Made by a program: the position numbers and the translations under genes
NCBI GenBank assembly: GCA_000482145.1
Contig: AUXH01000255.1
Location: 1 to 25,510, forward strand
Source of the DNA: Strigomonas culicis
Taxonomy: Eukaryota; Euglenozoa; Kinetoplastea; Trypanosomatida; Trypanosomatidae
DNA length: 25,510 nt
Direction of reading: 5' to 3'
The notes under the pieces: model-generated
What the model was told of the DNA's origin: nothing
Database searches by the model: none
The model's input: the letters and a program-made list of their open reading frames with translations, nothing else
Shown: positions 9,509 to 18,324 of the stretch, piece by piece
How positions within the stretch are numbered: position 1 is the stretch's first letter
Layout of the letters: every line of letters begins with the position of its first letter

Positions 9509-10930
9509 TCACTGCATTTGTTTGCGCTTCCCAAGGAATACCTCCTCAAATTCATTCTTCAAAAAATCTTCTGCGACGAGGCGAGCCGTGGCCGCGGAAG
9601 TTTCAATGTTGCTCCGCTTGACGGGGCGTTTACTAACCACCGTCTCTCCACTCCCCGTCTTGTGCTTTTGGGGCACATCTCCATCGCCCCCCGTCGTAGG
9701 CAGTTCCTCCATCGCGCTGAGCATCTCGGCGGTACCAGCCACGCGCTGGAGGGAGCTCCACGTCGTGGTGTGCTGCAGCCACGGCGGCAGCTGCTTTCGC
9801 TTTTCTATCTTCTGCACATTCTCCATGAGCTTGCGCTGCTCCACCGCGTCCTGCGTGACCAGCTTGCACCGCAGCGCCCCCGGGTTGCGGTGCACGGCGC
9901 GGAAGGCGTCCGCGATGAGCGACTTGCCCTGCATGCGCCGCTCGTACTCCCGCTCGGTGAGGATGTCATCCACGTCGATGACCGAACGGGTCGTATCCCC
10001 GATGTGGGCAAACTTAGTGTTGTAGAAGTACAGGAAGACGCACGCCTGCTGCACGAGAAAGGGATCCTTGCTGAGCGCACTCGCGTGCACCGCTGCGGCC
10101 GGTCGCGCCCGCTTCGCCGCGGGCGGCACGCGCTGCTTCTCTGGCGCCACATCCGTGGCGTGCGACGTCGCCGCAGCAAACTGGCGCAGTCGCACCAAGG
10201 CGCCACGACCCTGTCGCAGGACCGCGATCAGCTTACCGCTCGTCCGCAGCTCCTCCGCGTACTGGTCCGAAATGGCGTCGAGCGTCGAGGTCAGGACATC
10301 CGTGGCGCAGGTAGGGCACTTCGTCAGCGTCTTGTTGAAATCGGAGAGCGTAAAGTAGGTGTTGCAGGAGCGACAGAGAATCCCCTCGGTCGCCTCGGAT
10401 CGTTGCAGCGCCACGGAGAGATTCACATCCGCCGCGGCAGGACCGCCGCCGGACTTGCGGCCGCCTTCCAGCGGCACCATGGCCTTCTGCTGTTTCTCCT
10501 GGTGCTGCGGCAGCACGGTCGCGGACGCCGCAAGCAGCATGCGGGTCACGTGCGCGTAGGAGGTGACCAGAACACCCTTGTAATTGAGAAAGTACCGCGG
10601 TCCTTCCTTGGCCTTGCCATCCTTGTCGTTGTCCTGCTCCCCAGTGATCTCCGCACGAACGTGAGAAGGCAGGTCGGTCAACGTACAGCGCATGCTCACG
10701 GGGATGGACTCAATCCCAAACTTCACTCGCCTCTCATTCAAGCCTAGGAAGTTCACTAATTCCTCTACTGTGGCGCCACCACTGCCGAACACGAGTGCCA
10801 GGGAATCGGCGACCAGGATTGTTTCAGCGCTGCAGTTCAAGATGCGGAAGTAGAGCTGCGCAATGGCAATGACGCGCTGCGCACCGGCACCCGGCATCGA
10901 TGGATCCCACTCCTCGAACGTGTTTTCCAT
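9509..10930 (-). CDS. TFIIE-alpha-like general transcription factor
   Basis: This 473-residue protein looks like the large subunit of TFIIE, which in other eukaryotes helps load and stimulate TFIIH at RNA polymerase II promoters. Residues about 18-85 fit the extended winged helix of TFIIE-alpha/TFE (LYFRILN, then ETILVADSLAL, then TVEELVNFLGLNERRVKFGI). Next comes the family's YFLNYKGVLVTSY segment (near 115-130), which matches the YY-I-DYK region that leads into the zinc ribbon. The zinc ribbon has C186 and C189, then C205 and C208, with 15 residues between the pairs. The C-terminal half, with a Lys/Arg patch near 250 and charged helices, is not recognisable. In trypanosomatids such a factor would be expected to act on spliced-leader RNA gene promoters. 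The gene may be annotated elsewhere as hypothetical because the sequence is divergent. The ATG at 10930 follows a clean splice acceptor. Confidence 0.72.
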   Translation of the reverse strand: MENTFEEWDPSMPGAGAQRVIAIAQLYFRILNCSAETILVADSLALVFGSGGATVEELVNFLGLNERRVKFGIESIPVSMRCTLTDLPSHVRAEITGEQDNDKDGKAKEGPRYFLNYKGVLVTSYAHVTRMLLAASATVLPQHQEKQQKAMVPLEGGRKSGGGPAAADVNLSVALQRSEATEGILCRSCNTYFTLSDFNKTLTKCPTCATDVLTSTLDAISDQYAEELRTSGKLIAVLRQGRGALVRLRQFAAATSHATDVAPEKQRVPPAAKRARPAAAVHASALSKDPFLVQQACVFLYFYNTKFAHIGDTTRSVIDVDDILTEREYERRMQGKSLIADAFRAVHRNPGALRCKLVTQDAVEQRKLMENVQKIEKRKQLPPWLQHTTTWSSLQRVAGTAEMLSAMEELPTTGGDGDVPQKHKTGSGETVVSKRPVKRSNIETSAATARLVAEDFLKNEFEEVFLGKRKQMQ

Positions 10931-11006
10931 GATTGCTATACGTTTTTTTTTTTTCTGGCAGATCTAGTCCCACTAAGGGCGGTGTTTGTATGTCTACTGC
11001 AATGTA

Positions 11007-11040
11007 CTAGAAGAGAAAGCGGAGAAAAAAGTGAGAAGTG
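11007..11040 (-). promoter_or_regulatory. Predicted spliced-leader acceptor of TFIIE-alpha-like gene
   Basis: On the minus strand a T/C tract (about 11040 to 11010) ends in TTCTAG with the AG at 11008-11007. The leader of about 76 nt has no ATG and carries a run of about 13 A shortly before the start codon. Confidence 0.6.
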
Positions 11041-11400
11041 TATTATACGAATCGCATAGCGCCGATTTAGCTGAGCTCTTTTGTTGTTGTTTCAGCACTT
11101 GTTAACACTGGGTGCTCTATTTAAAGAACGGTTGTTGACAGTAGGTAGTTCAGAGATAATAATGATAATAACTATTTAGAAACAAACAGAAAGGGGGAGG
11201 GGCTGAAACTCGTGAGAGTCAGAGTTGTAAGAAAGAATACAGCATCGCATCTCCAACTGGTCACTTATGTTTCATGTGTCACATTTCGAACAGCTCTTCT
11301 GTTGTACTTTCCCATCTACTGCTCCATGTCTCATCGGTTATTCTTCCTCTTCCTTATCTCACTGAAGGCTTCCCTGTCCCTCCGCCTCCGCCTACTTGCC
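11041..11400. other. Spacer downstream of four-RRM gene
   Basis: This non-coding stretch follows the stop codon of the four-RRM gene. It should hold that gene's 3' UTR. Plus-strand open frames starting near 11212 and 11274 run into the back of the RRM gene and are shadows. No RNA gene or repeat was recognised. Confidence 0.45.
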
Positions 11401-12668
11401 CTACGCACTCTCCTTTGCCTTCTCTGTCTCCGCCTTGCCTTCCTTCTCGCCCTCCTCATCCTGCGGCGCCTCATCGCCGTTCGGGCGAGGGCCGGGAGGG
11501 AAGCGTGAGAAGGTGATGCGCAGGTACCTATCCTTCATCTGCTTCGCGTGCATCTTGATGAGCGCCTCCACCGCCGTCGTCACATCCGCGAAGGACGCAA
11601 TCGCGCCCGAGGCGCTCTTGCGATAGTAATCCTCGACCGTAAAGCCGGCCGACTGGAAGAGGCTGCGCAGCTCGTCATCCGTGATCTGCTCGGTCAGGTT
11701 CGTGATGTACAGGTAGCGCTCCGGCCGCACACGGCCGAGCGGGTTGAACGGGTCCGTCGGCTTCGACCGGTGGTGGTAGCCGGAGAGGAAGAGCACCGCC
11801 TGCGTGGCCGGGTCGGTCGCGGGCCCCGCGTTCCACTCCACCTTCCCCCCACGCTCGACGTAGCCGGCAAACGTGCGCAGGCTCAGCTCGTTCCCGCGGA
11901 ACGGACAGCCCTGCAGAAACGTCACCGCGTTCTTTGCGTCCGTCGCGTTTTGAAACTGCGCGATCACGTTGGACTTGTCCTTGAACTGCCGCTTGAGCGA
12001 GTTGACGTTGCCGATGACCTCCAGCAGCACCCACAGGTCGTACAGGGATGCGCCCTCGTCCACCTTGTGGACGAGCACGGTTGCCTCCTCCGGCGTGCGC
12101 GGGGGCTGCCGCGCGGCGTACGGCGGCGCCGGCACGGGCCCGAGCCCGGCGCCACGGCCGCGGCCGCCGCGGCCGCCACGCATGCCGTAGGCGCCGCCGG
12201 GACCGCCGTGGCCCATCGGGGAGAAGTTCTCGTACGGCGTCGGCATGATGGGCTGCTGCTGCTGCTGGTGGTGGTGGTGGTGGTGGGGCATGTAGCTCTG
12301 CTGGTGCGGCTGCGGCTGCAGCAGGCCCGACCCGCGGCCGCCGCTGCTCCGCGGTGCCTTGTAGAAGAGCCGCAGGAAGCAGCAGCCCTCGTAGAGCGCC
12401 TTGTTGTTCAGCTGCACGTAGGCCCGCTCGGCGGAGGCCACGTCGGGGTACTCCACCTCGCCGGTCGTGGTGGGCCCGGATGGACCGCAGTAGATATGGC
12501 ACGGCTGACCGACGCGATTGAACACCTGCATGAGCGCGTCGCGCGTGACGGGGTAGCGGCAGTCCTCCACAACGACGGAGAGGTTGTTCGTCGGCGCCGA
12601 GTAACCGCCGGCACCGCCGCCCATGCGGTCGTAGCCGTTCGACACAGGCATGTGCTGCTGCTGCGGTG

Positions 12669-12699
<31 letters not shown>

Positions 12700-12993
12700 C
12701 CCGTAGTTCGACTGGCCGTAGGGCTGTGCCATGGGCGATTGCTGCGGGGCCATCCGGGACTGGGCCCCTGCCTGCTGATCCTGCGGACTGACGTACACCG
12801 TGGAGCCCATCACGTTCAGCATCTGGCGCTGCAGCAGCGCCTGCGCCTCGTGTGGCGTCCGCATCGTCACAATCGCGGAGCCTCCCTGCGGGTTCAAGTA
12901 GATGTTGGACGCGCTGCCGTACATGAGCAGCGCACGGCGGATGTCCGACTCCGTGCAGCCGTACGGAACGTTCTGCAAGTATACAGTAGACAT
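11401..12993 (-). CDS. Four-RRM PTB-like RNA-binding protein
   Basis: This 530-residue protein carries four RRM-type RNA-binding domains: about residues 1-73 (STVYLQNVPYG), 137-211 (LSVVVEDC), 302-377 (ATVLVHKVDEGASLYDL) and 425-495 (RYLYITNLTEQI). RRM1 and RRM2 are joined by a Gln-rich linker with a run of Gln. RRM2 and RRM3 are joined by a His/Gln run and an RGG-type glycine-rich stretch. The tail is acidic. Four RRMs with degenerate RNP motifs recall PTB/hnRNP L proteins, and in trypanosomes the PTB2/DRBD4 protein, a regulator of mRNA stability and trans-splicing; I cannot confirm orthology here. The frame extends to 13053, but that run starts at GTG, so the ATG at 12993 is chosen. The upstream leader is long and free of ATGs. 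The RRM gene at 18325-19554 appears to be a paralogue. Confidence 0.92.
12252..12287. repeat. (CTG)n/(GTG)n coding trinucleotide repeat
   Basis: A CTG run followed by a GTG run encodes consecutive Gln and His residues (six His then five Gln) in the linker before RRM3 of the four-RRM protein. It is in frame and likely length-polymorphic. Confidence 0.85.
12652..12701. repeat. (CTG)n coding repeat, polyglutamine
   Basis: CTG units, read as CAG on the coding strand and broken by one TTG and a GGTGG segment, encode a run of about ten Gln plus neighbouring Gln/Pro residues in the linker between RRM1 and RRM2. Confidence 0.85.
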
Positions 12994-13373
12994 GTGTAAG
13001 ACACACAGATGGTGGACTGCTTTTCTCTTAGTGCTTTCTACTTTTTCTTTCACTGTTCAAGTCTAGTAAATCGCTCTCTTGTACGTTTTTCACAATTCTC
13101 GGTGTGTCCTTGAGAACCAATTCAAAAGCAAACGATTTTTCTCTCCTTCTTGAATGGTGTATTTGCTTGCTGCGTGAATACCTGTTGGACAGAAGAAGTC
13201 TCTCTTGAATACCTTTCTTCGTCGTGTTGCTAAGATTACTATGACGTCAATCAGGGTTCTGAATAGGTAGTGTTTTTCTTTTTTTTCTTTTTGATAACTA
13301 TTATCTCTTACTCAAATAAAAAAAAACTTTTGTTTTCTAATCAAGTGATGTTCTTCCTATCTATATTAAATCC
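12994..13373 (-). promoter_or_regulatory. Predicted long 5' leader of four-RRM gene
   Basis: The nearest strong acceptor on the minus strand is the AG at 13374-13373. It is preceded by an AG-free, T/C-rich stretch up to about 13480. This predicts a leader of about 380 nt, far longer than those of the neighbouring genes. In sense orientation the leader is rich in A and G and contains no ATG at all. It also lacks any closer pyrimidine tract, so a short leader is unlikely. Confidence 0.55.
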
Positions 13374-13517
13374 TGGTAACGCAATGGAAAAAAAAAAATG
13401 AAACGTAGCAACGATATTTGAAAAGGAAAAAAAAAACGGTGTAGGAAAGTAAAGAGGAAAGCAACGTAAAAAAAATCGAATAGCGCACAAGAGTGGGTGC
13501 CTTTCCGCTTAAAAAAA

Positions 13518-13549
<32 letters not shown>

Positions 13550-13946
13550 GTGACACAGTTGCAGAGGCTACGATACAGTTAATTTACAGCATTCCAATAA
13601 ACTGTTCTTTTTTTTTACATCCTTTCTTTTTCGAAAATCGTTCTGACAGTAAGACTTCCATTTCTGCTTACCCTTTACGCTCATTTTTGTGCTGCTTGCA
13701 GAGAACGCTAGATAGGCTAGAGCATATATATATACAGTGTGATTAAAACATAAGGTATAAACGTTGCAAAAAGAAAAAAGGACTCCGCTTTTTCACTTCT
13801 TTGCGTGTACTTCTAGAACGGTTCTTTCCTTTTGGTTTTTTACTCTTCTGTTGTTACGTTCCTCTTGGTCAAGTGCGTGGCGGGATACAGTCAATGGGGG
13901 GGACATCGGATGGTCCCTAAAGTCATCACCCTCAATCCTCTCCTGC
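13374..13946. other. AT-rich spacer downstream of DPP gene
   Basis: This contains the pyrimidine tract of the four-RRM gene (minus strand, about 13480 to 13386), several A runs and an AT microsatellite (listed separately), then the 3' flank of the dipeptidase gene, which ends at 13947. A plus-strand open frame starting at 13764 continues across the dipeptidase gene and is a shadow. No RNA gene was recognised. Confidence 0.5.
13522..13549. repeat. (AT)n microsatellite
   Basis: A perfect AT dinucleotide run of about 28 bases lies about 400 bases beyond the stop codon of the dipeptidase gene. Confidence 0.9.
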
Positions 13947-16757
13947 TTACAGGAGCTCCACCAAGGTCTTTACCAACATGCTCTCGTAGTGCAGGCGCGA
14001 TGCCGCTTGCTGTCGCAGGCCGTGACGCTCGCCCGGATACACCAGCATGCTGTACGGCTTGCCCTCCGCGATCATGGCTTGCACGACGCTGCAGCTGTTC
14101 GTAAAGTGCACATTCTCGTCCAGCAGGCCGTGCGCGATGAAAACGCGGTTCATGTCATCCGGAAATCCGCTGGCGTAATGGGAGATGGCAGAACGCAGAT
14201 ACGCGCTGCGCACGGCGACCGCCTCTGTCGACAGCGCCTCCGCCGCGGCCTCGGCGTCGGTGAGGAGGCCGAGGTAGCGCTCCGTGTAGCCTGTATCGTA
14301 CAAGCGCCAGTCCCCTACAGGTGCACCAGCGAAGCCGATACGGAATACATGCGGTGCTTGGCACATAGCCAACAGCGTCGCGTAGCCGCCGTAAGACCAG
14401 CCAAAGATGGCGACGCGCTTCGGATCGACGAGAAGTGTAAACGGAGGGAGGGGGGAAGGCGTCGCGTCGTCGATGAGGGTGGGAGATGCGGTCAGGTAGT
14501 GCACAAAATCCACATAGTCGTCGGTCTCAAAGCGTCCCATGTTATTCTTGCAGATCGAGAGGTCCCGCAGTCCGTTTGCGTTGCTCATCTGGTTGTCCAC
14601 GACCGCGACGTGAATGCCCTCCTGCAAGAGCACCTGCACCTGCGCATGGACCATCGCGTAGTACGCGTGGCGGTGCACCAGCTGGACGTGCGGACCTCCG
14701 TACACGTACAAGGCCAACGGGCCCCGCTGGTCCCTGTTCTGGCTCTTCTCATACTTGGGAGAGACATACACAAGCCCGCTGAGGGCAACCCCGCGGCGAT
14801 TCTTCACCGTCACCACTCGTGGCTTGACAACTGGAACTCTTGAAAACAGCTCCGGCGTCCAGGGCGGCAGCTGCAGCGGTTCGCGCGGCTCCACCGTCCG
14901 CCCCTGCACCTGACACCGGTACAGCTTCGCCGGCGTCTGCCGCGTCGTGGTCATGTAATAGATGGTTGTGGGCGTGGCGCGCCCGGCGTCACCGCTGGCG
15001 CCACTGCTGCCGCCCGGTCCGTCCGCCGGCGTGCGGAGCGTGAACAGCACGACATGCTCGTCCACCGGCGAAAGGCGCGTGAGCGCCGCAGCGTCGAATG
15101 GCCTGGCGGCCGCTGCCGTGTCGTGCAGAAAGGCTTCCAGAGAGAGGCCGTACAAGGCGGTGCCGATGCGGTCGTGCGCGTTGGCGGTGAAGAACACCTG
15201 CGCGCCGCGGAGCTGGACCGTGCGTGGGGTGACGTTCCACGGGCCTGTGGTGAGGGGCACCCACGCGGCGGCAGCGGGGGCGGCGTGCTCGCCCGGCCCT
15301 GCCGCGGGAGCGGGGCGCCGATAGAAGAGATGGTAATGCGCCGTGGCATCCGCGTCGTCCGCGGCGGGCGTCTCTCGCGCCGCGTGGGCGACCACAAAGT
15401 CACCCTGAGCAGTGAAGAAGATGGGCGGCCCTGGCTGCACCTCCACCCACGCCCATGGCACGTGCTGCTGCCACTCCAGCGTCAGCGGCACCTTACGTGG
15501 ACCCTCGTGGTACGACGGTGCACTCTGCGCAAACACGGACTTCAAGTCCTCCTCGCACGTCAGTGTTGGCAAGTCCTTGATGGGGCAGGAGTAGATGGCG
15601 TGGCGCTCCTGCTTGCGATCGAGGAGAGTGAAGTAAATCTCGTTTTCGTTCTTAAAACCGAAGCGCGGTATGTACTCCGCCCACGGCGCGACGCGATCGA
15701 TGGCCCCAGGCGGGAGGTAGCAGCGCCGCCCCGGCGTGTCCGCGCACTCGTCCTGCAGGAGGGCCAGGCAGGACCTCGCGTTTGGGTCCCCGACGCGCGG
15801 GTAGGGCATCTGCTCCACGCTCTCCTCGCGCTCCGCCTCCGCGTCCGGGTGGAAGTGGTGCTGCGCATCAAACGCCTCGGCCGGGTACGCATCGGGCAAC
15901 GACACCGTCCCCTTCAGCAGGTGCACCTCGCGGGTCCGCGTGCAGTCCGTGTACGTGTACAGCAGCGTCAGCGCGCGTGTGCGGTCTCCGTCCGTCGCGA
16001 TCGCCCCCGCGCGGCGCCTCGACGCGTGCGCCGCGAAGCGGTCAAACTCCTCTTGCATGATGTAGTCCGCCACGCCGCACGGGTGCAGCTCGTCGCCGAT
16101 GGACGTCAGCTGCCGCACGTGCACGTCAAACGGCTGCGTCTGCGCCGCGTCCTCCACGATGCGCATCTCGTAGACATTGTTCGAGTTCACAAAGGTGATG
16201 GGCGTGACCGTGACCGCGCGGCCTTCACGACTCGTGGCACAGTGGGACTGGTCAATGTCGTAGTGCATACTCGGACGGGTAGCCAAGTGAGGATATCTCT
16301 CCTTCGTTGCGGCCGAGAGAAAGTCGAAAACTTTGTACGTCCCTTTTCCTAAGCCGACCACACCAGAGGCGTTGGTGGGAAAGAAGATGTTCAGCACCAG
16401 ACCGGAGGTGAAAAGAATGACGCCGTCCTCGCGCACCTTGTACATGGACACCCCCGTCGTCTTGCTACGCGTGCGCTCCCGCAGAAGCTCTTCTTCTTTT
16501 GAGAGCGGCTGCGCCTCCCGCCGGTCTGCCTCTGCGCCGGCGTCACGTTTCGCTTCCTCCGACAGCACCTCCCGCGGTCGCATATTTGCAGGCGTCTGTG
16601 TGGTATCCATGCAATGTAACTGCAAAGGTGTTCCCTGGCACCAGTACAGCGTGTCGCCGTGCATCTTAAAGCTTGTTGGCCGCCCGGCACTGGTCGAAAT
16701 GAGCTGTGTATACACATCCAGTACATCACCGTACTCCTTGATCGTTTTCGTTGACAT
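13947..16757 (-). CDS. Dipeptidyl peptidase 8/9-like serine peptidase (family S9)
   Basis: This 936-residue prolyl dipeptidase of the DPP4 branch of family S9 would remove N-terminal dipeptides, mainly after proline. The C-terminal alpha/beta hydrolase domain shows the full catalytic triad: S788 in GWSYGGY, D880 in HGLLDENVHF and H912 in YPGERHGLR. The double Glu that anchors the substrate amino terminus is E236-E237, in GVADYIMQEEFDR, a block nearly identical to DPP8/9 and unlike membrane DPP4. The region between is the beta-propeller, with an Ala/Pro-rich loop near residues 475-500. There is no signal peptide or transmembrane anchor, which fits a cytosolic DPP8/9-type enzyme. The N-terminal Arg/Glu-rich segment (about 60-105) is extra relative to human DPP8. 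All catalytic residues are intact. Confidence 0.93.
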   Translation of the reverse strand: MSTKTIKEYGDVLDVYTQLISTSAGRPTSFKMHGDTLYWCQGTPLQLHCMDTTQTPANMRPREVLSEEAKRDAGAEADRREAQPLSKEEELLRERTRSKTTGVSMYKVREDGVILFTSGLVLNIFFPTNASGVVGLGKGTYKVFDFLSAATKERYPHLATRPSMHYDIDQSHCATSREGRAVTVTPITFVNSNNVYEMRIVEDAAQTQPFDVHVRQLTSIGDELHPCGVADYIMQEEFDRFAAHASRRRAGAIATDGDRTRALTLLYTYTDCTRTREVHLLKGTVSLPDAYPAEAFDAQHHFHPDAEAEREESVEQMPYPRVGDPNARSCLALLQDECADTPGRRCYLPPGAIDRVAPWAEYIPRFGFKNENEIYFTLLDRKQERHAIYSCPIKDLPTLTCEEDLKSVFAQSAPSYHEGPRKVPLTLEWQQHVPWAWVEVQPGPPIFFTAQGDFVVAHAARETPAADDADATAHYHLFYRRPAPAAGPGEHAAPAAAAWVPLTTGPWNVTPRTVQLRGAQVFFTANAHDRIGTALYGLSLEAFLHDTAAAARPFDAAALTRLSPVDEHVVLFTLRTPADGPGGSSGASGDAGRATPTTIYYMTTTRQTPAKLYRCQVQGRTVEPREPLQLPPWTPELFSRVPVVKPRVVTVKNRRGVALSGLVYVSPKYEKSQNRDQRGPLALYVYGGPHVQLVHRHAYYAMVHAQVQVLLQEGIHVAVVDNQMSNANGLRDLSICKNNMGRFETDDYVDFVHYLTASPTLIDDATPSPLPPFTLLVDPKRVAIFGWSYGGYATLLAMCQAPHVFRIGFAGAPVGDWRLYDTGYTERYLGLLTDAEAAAEALSTEAVAVRSAYLRSAISHYASGFPDDMNRVFIAHGLLDENVHFTNSCSVVQAMIAEGKPYSMLVYPGERHGLRQQAASRLHYESMLVKTLVELL

Positions 16758-16769
16758 GGATCAAATAGG

Positions 16770-16910
16770 CTGAGAACAAAATAAATAAAAAACGAACGAC
16801 AGTGAAAACGATAATATGAAAAAATGATAGCGCAACAGTAATACTAGGCGTGCGACACCACTGAACGAAATGAGCAAGAAAGAGAAGGAGGAGGAAGCTA
16901 TTGCGGTCAC
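16770..16910 (-). promoter_or_regulatory. Predicted spliced-leader acceptors of DPP gene
   Basis: Two candidate acceptors occur on the minus strand. The proximal one is AG 16771-16770 after a T-rich tract, giving a leader of about 12 nt. The distal one is AG 16862-16861 after a strong C/T tract (about 16902 to 16865), giving about 103 nt. Neither leader contains an ATG, so both allow the start at 16757. Confidence 0.5.
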
Positions 16911-18324
16911 TGTGTCCCAATAAAAAACTAGTGAGAAAGGCCAAGAAAAGAGAAAGCCGTTGAGGAGAAATACAACACAGTTGGTCCATGAGAACAAGTG
17001 AGTGAGATATGGTAAACGCCTACGCTCCGTACGTGAGAAGATGTTGTTGTGTGCACTGCGGAGGTGCCTTCAACAGTAGTACATGCAATATCACACGCCT
17101 AAATACTGGAAAAAAAGGAAAGCAGTACAAAAAAGATAATCTCCAAGAGAACGTAGTACAAATTGCCGCTGTGATGCAGCACTGACAATTCCGACACACA
17201 CTATAACATGCAACGTCATGCAAATACGCAGCGAAAACAAAAAGGTGCTGAGAGTCCACATATACGTACACGACTCTCTCGCGCGCCACGCTGACACATG
17301 TTTTCAGAGGATGGGCGTCCTAACAACACGATTGGGGGATTTCGAACGAAACCGTATCCAGTGTATGGCCGTGCAAATAAAAGTCAAAACAAACAGAACG
17401 GAAAGGATTCTTCTTCGAAGCTTGACTAAAAGGTTGGCCGAACCAATTGTTAGTGATCGTGTTGTTATTTTACGAAATGATAATGAGGATAATAACGATT
17501 CATGTCCTTCAATGCAGTCAGGATGCAAGAAGGGTGTTTGAAGATGCTGCAAAACACAAAGAGTGAACAGGGTCAAATCACATGAGATAGAAGGAGCATC
17601 CACGAAGAGGCCCAATCCTGATTCAGAGTTCGCCAGGATATCTCGAAAAACAAAAAGCTCCATGAGAACGATGCTTTGTGTTACACTGCGCACAAAAACA
17701 GTGAAGACTCCAAAAAAAAGGAACATATCATTCCTGTTCTCTTGCTTGTTCACTTCTCGCATGGAAAGAAGAAAAAAAAGAGGCCGACGAAAGACAAGCA
17801 GGAACACCATCTCTTCAGATCCTTTCAAAAAAGAGAAAACCCTTTTTCTTAAGGATGGGAATGTAGATCAGTCACGAACAAGAATTAAAAAAATGAGTGA
17901 GCTTTGCTTAAAAGAAAAAATGAAAAAAGATGAATAAAACTAGAAGTGTGGATTCAGCCCAGGATAAAAAAAGGTGGGTCAAATCAAACCACACAAACAC
18001 AGATACGCAAAAAAGAACTATAACTGGGAAAATAAAAAGAGAAATAAAAGGTTGAAAAAGATTAAATAGAGAACAAACGAAAAAGGCGGGGTGGAAGAAA
18101 ACACTTCCTCTAAATTGACGTAAAAATATGCATACAATTTCATGAATGAAATAAATGAACAATTCAGCTACATTTAGATAAAAACAGATGCTTTAATTTA
18201 TCTTTAAAAGTTTTTCTTTAAGACAAAACAATAAATAATCAAAACTCTAATTCATGTCAACCACTACCAAACCGTGCGACAAAGAAAAGAAGAAGAATAA
18301 ATACACGCATCCTGCTGGTCCTCG
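16911..18324. other. Long gene-free spacer (1.4 kb)
   Basis: This stretch lies between the DPP acceptors and the stop of the three-RRM gene. Its base composition is AT-rich and unlike the coding blocks. The longest open frames (a 174-residue minus-strand run at 17304-17828 and a 124-residue plus-strand run at 17563-17937) overlap each other, show no domain and lack coding composition, so I do not call them. It probably contains a long 3' UTR for the three-RRM gene. A short inverted repeat, ATTTCAT-GA-ATGAAAT, lies at 18137-18152. Confidence 0.5.

Noticed and set aside
11548..13006. Long open frames of 483 (plus) and 443 (minus, other frame) residues over the four-RRM gene
   Set aside because: Both are shadows produced by GC bias; only the 12993-11401 frame yields RRM domains.
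15054..16352. 432-residue plus-strand open frame
   Set aside because: It is an antisense shadow of the dipeptidase gene, whose catalytic motifs prove the minus-strand frame.
17304..17828. 174-residue minus-strand open frame in the long spacer
   Set aside because: It begins at a non-ATG codon, has AT-rich composition unlike the real genes, is F/L/S-rich, overlaps an equally plausible plus-strand frame and shows no domain.
17563..17937. 124-residue Lys/Arg-rich plus-strand open frame
   Set aside because: It is on the wrong strand for this transcription unit, is low-complexity, reflects A-rich DNA and overlaps the frame above.
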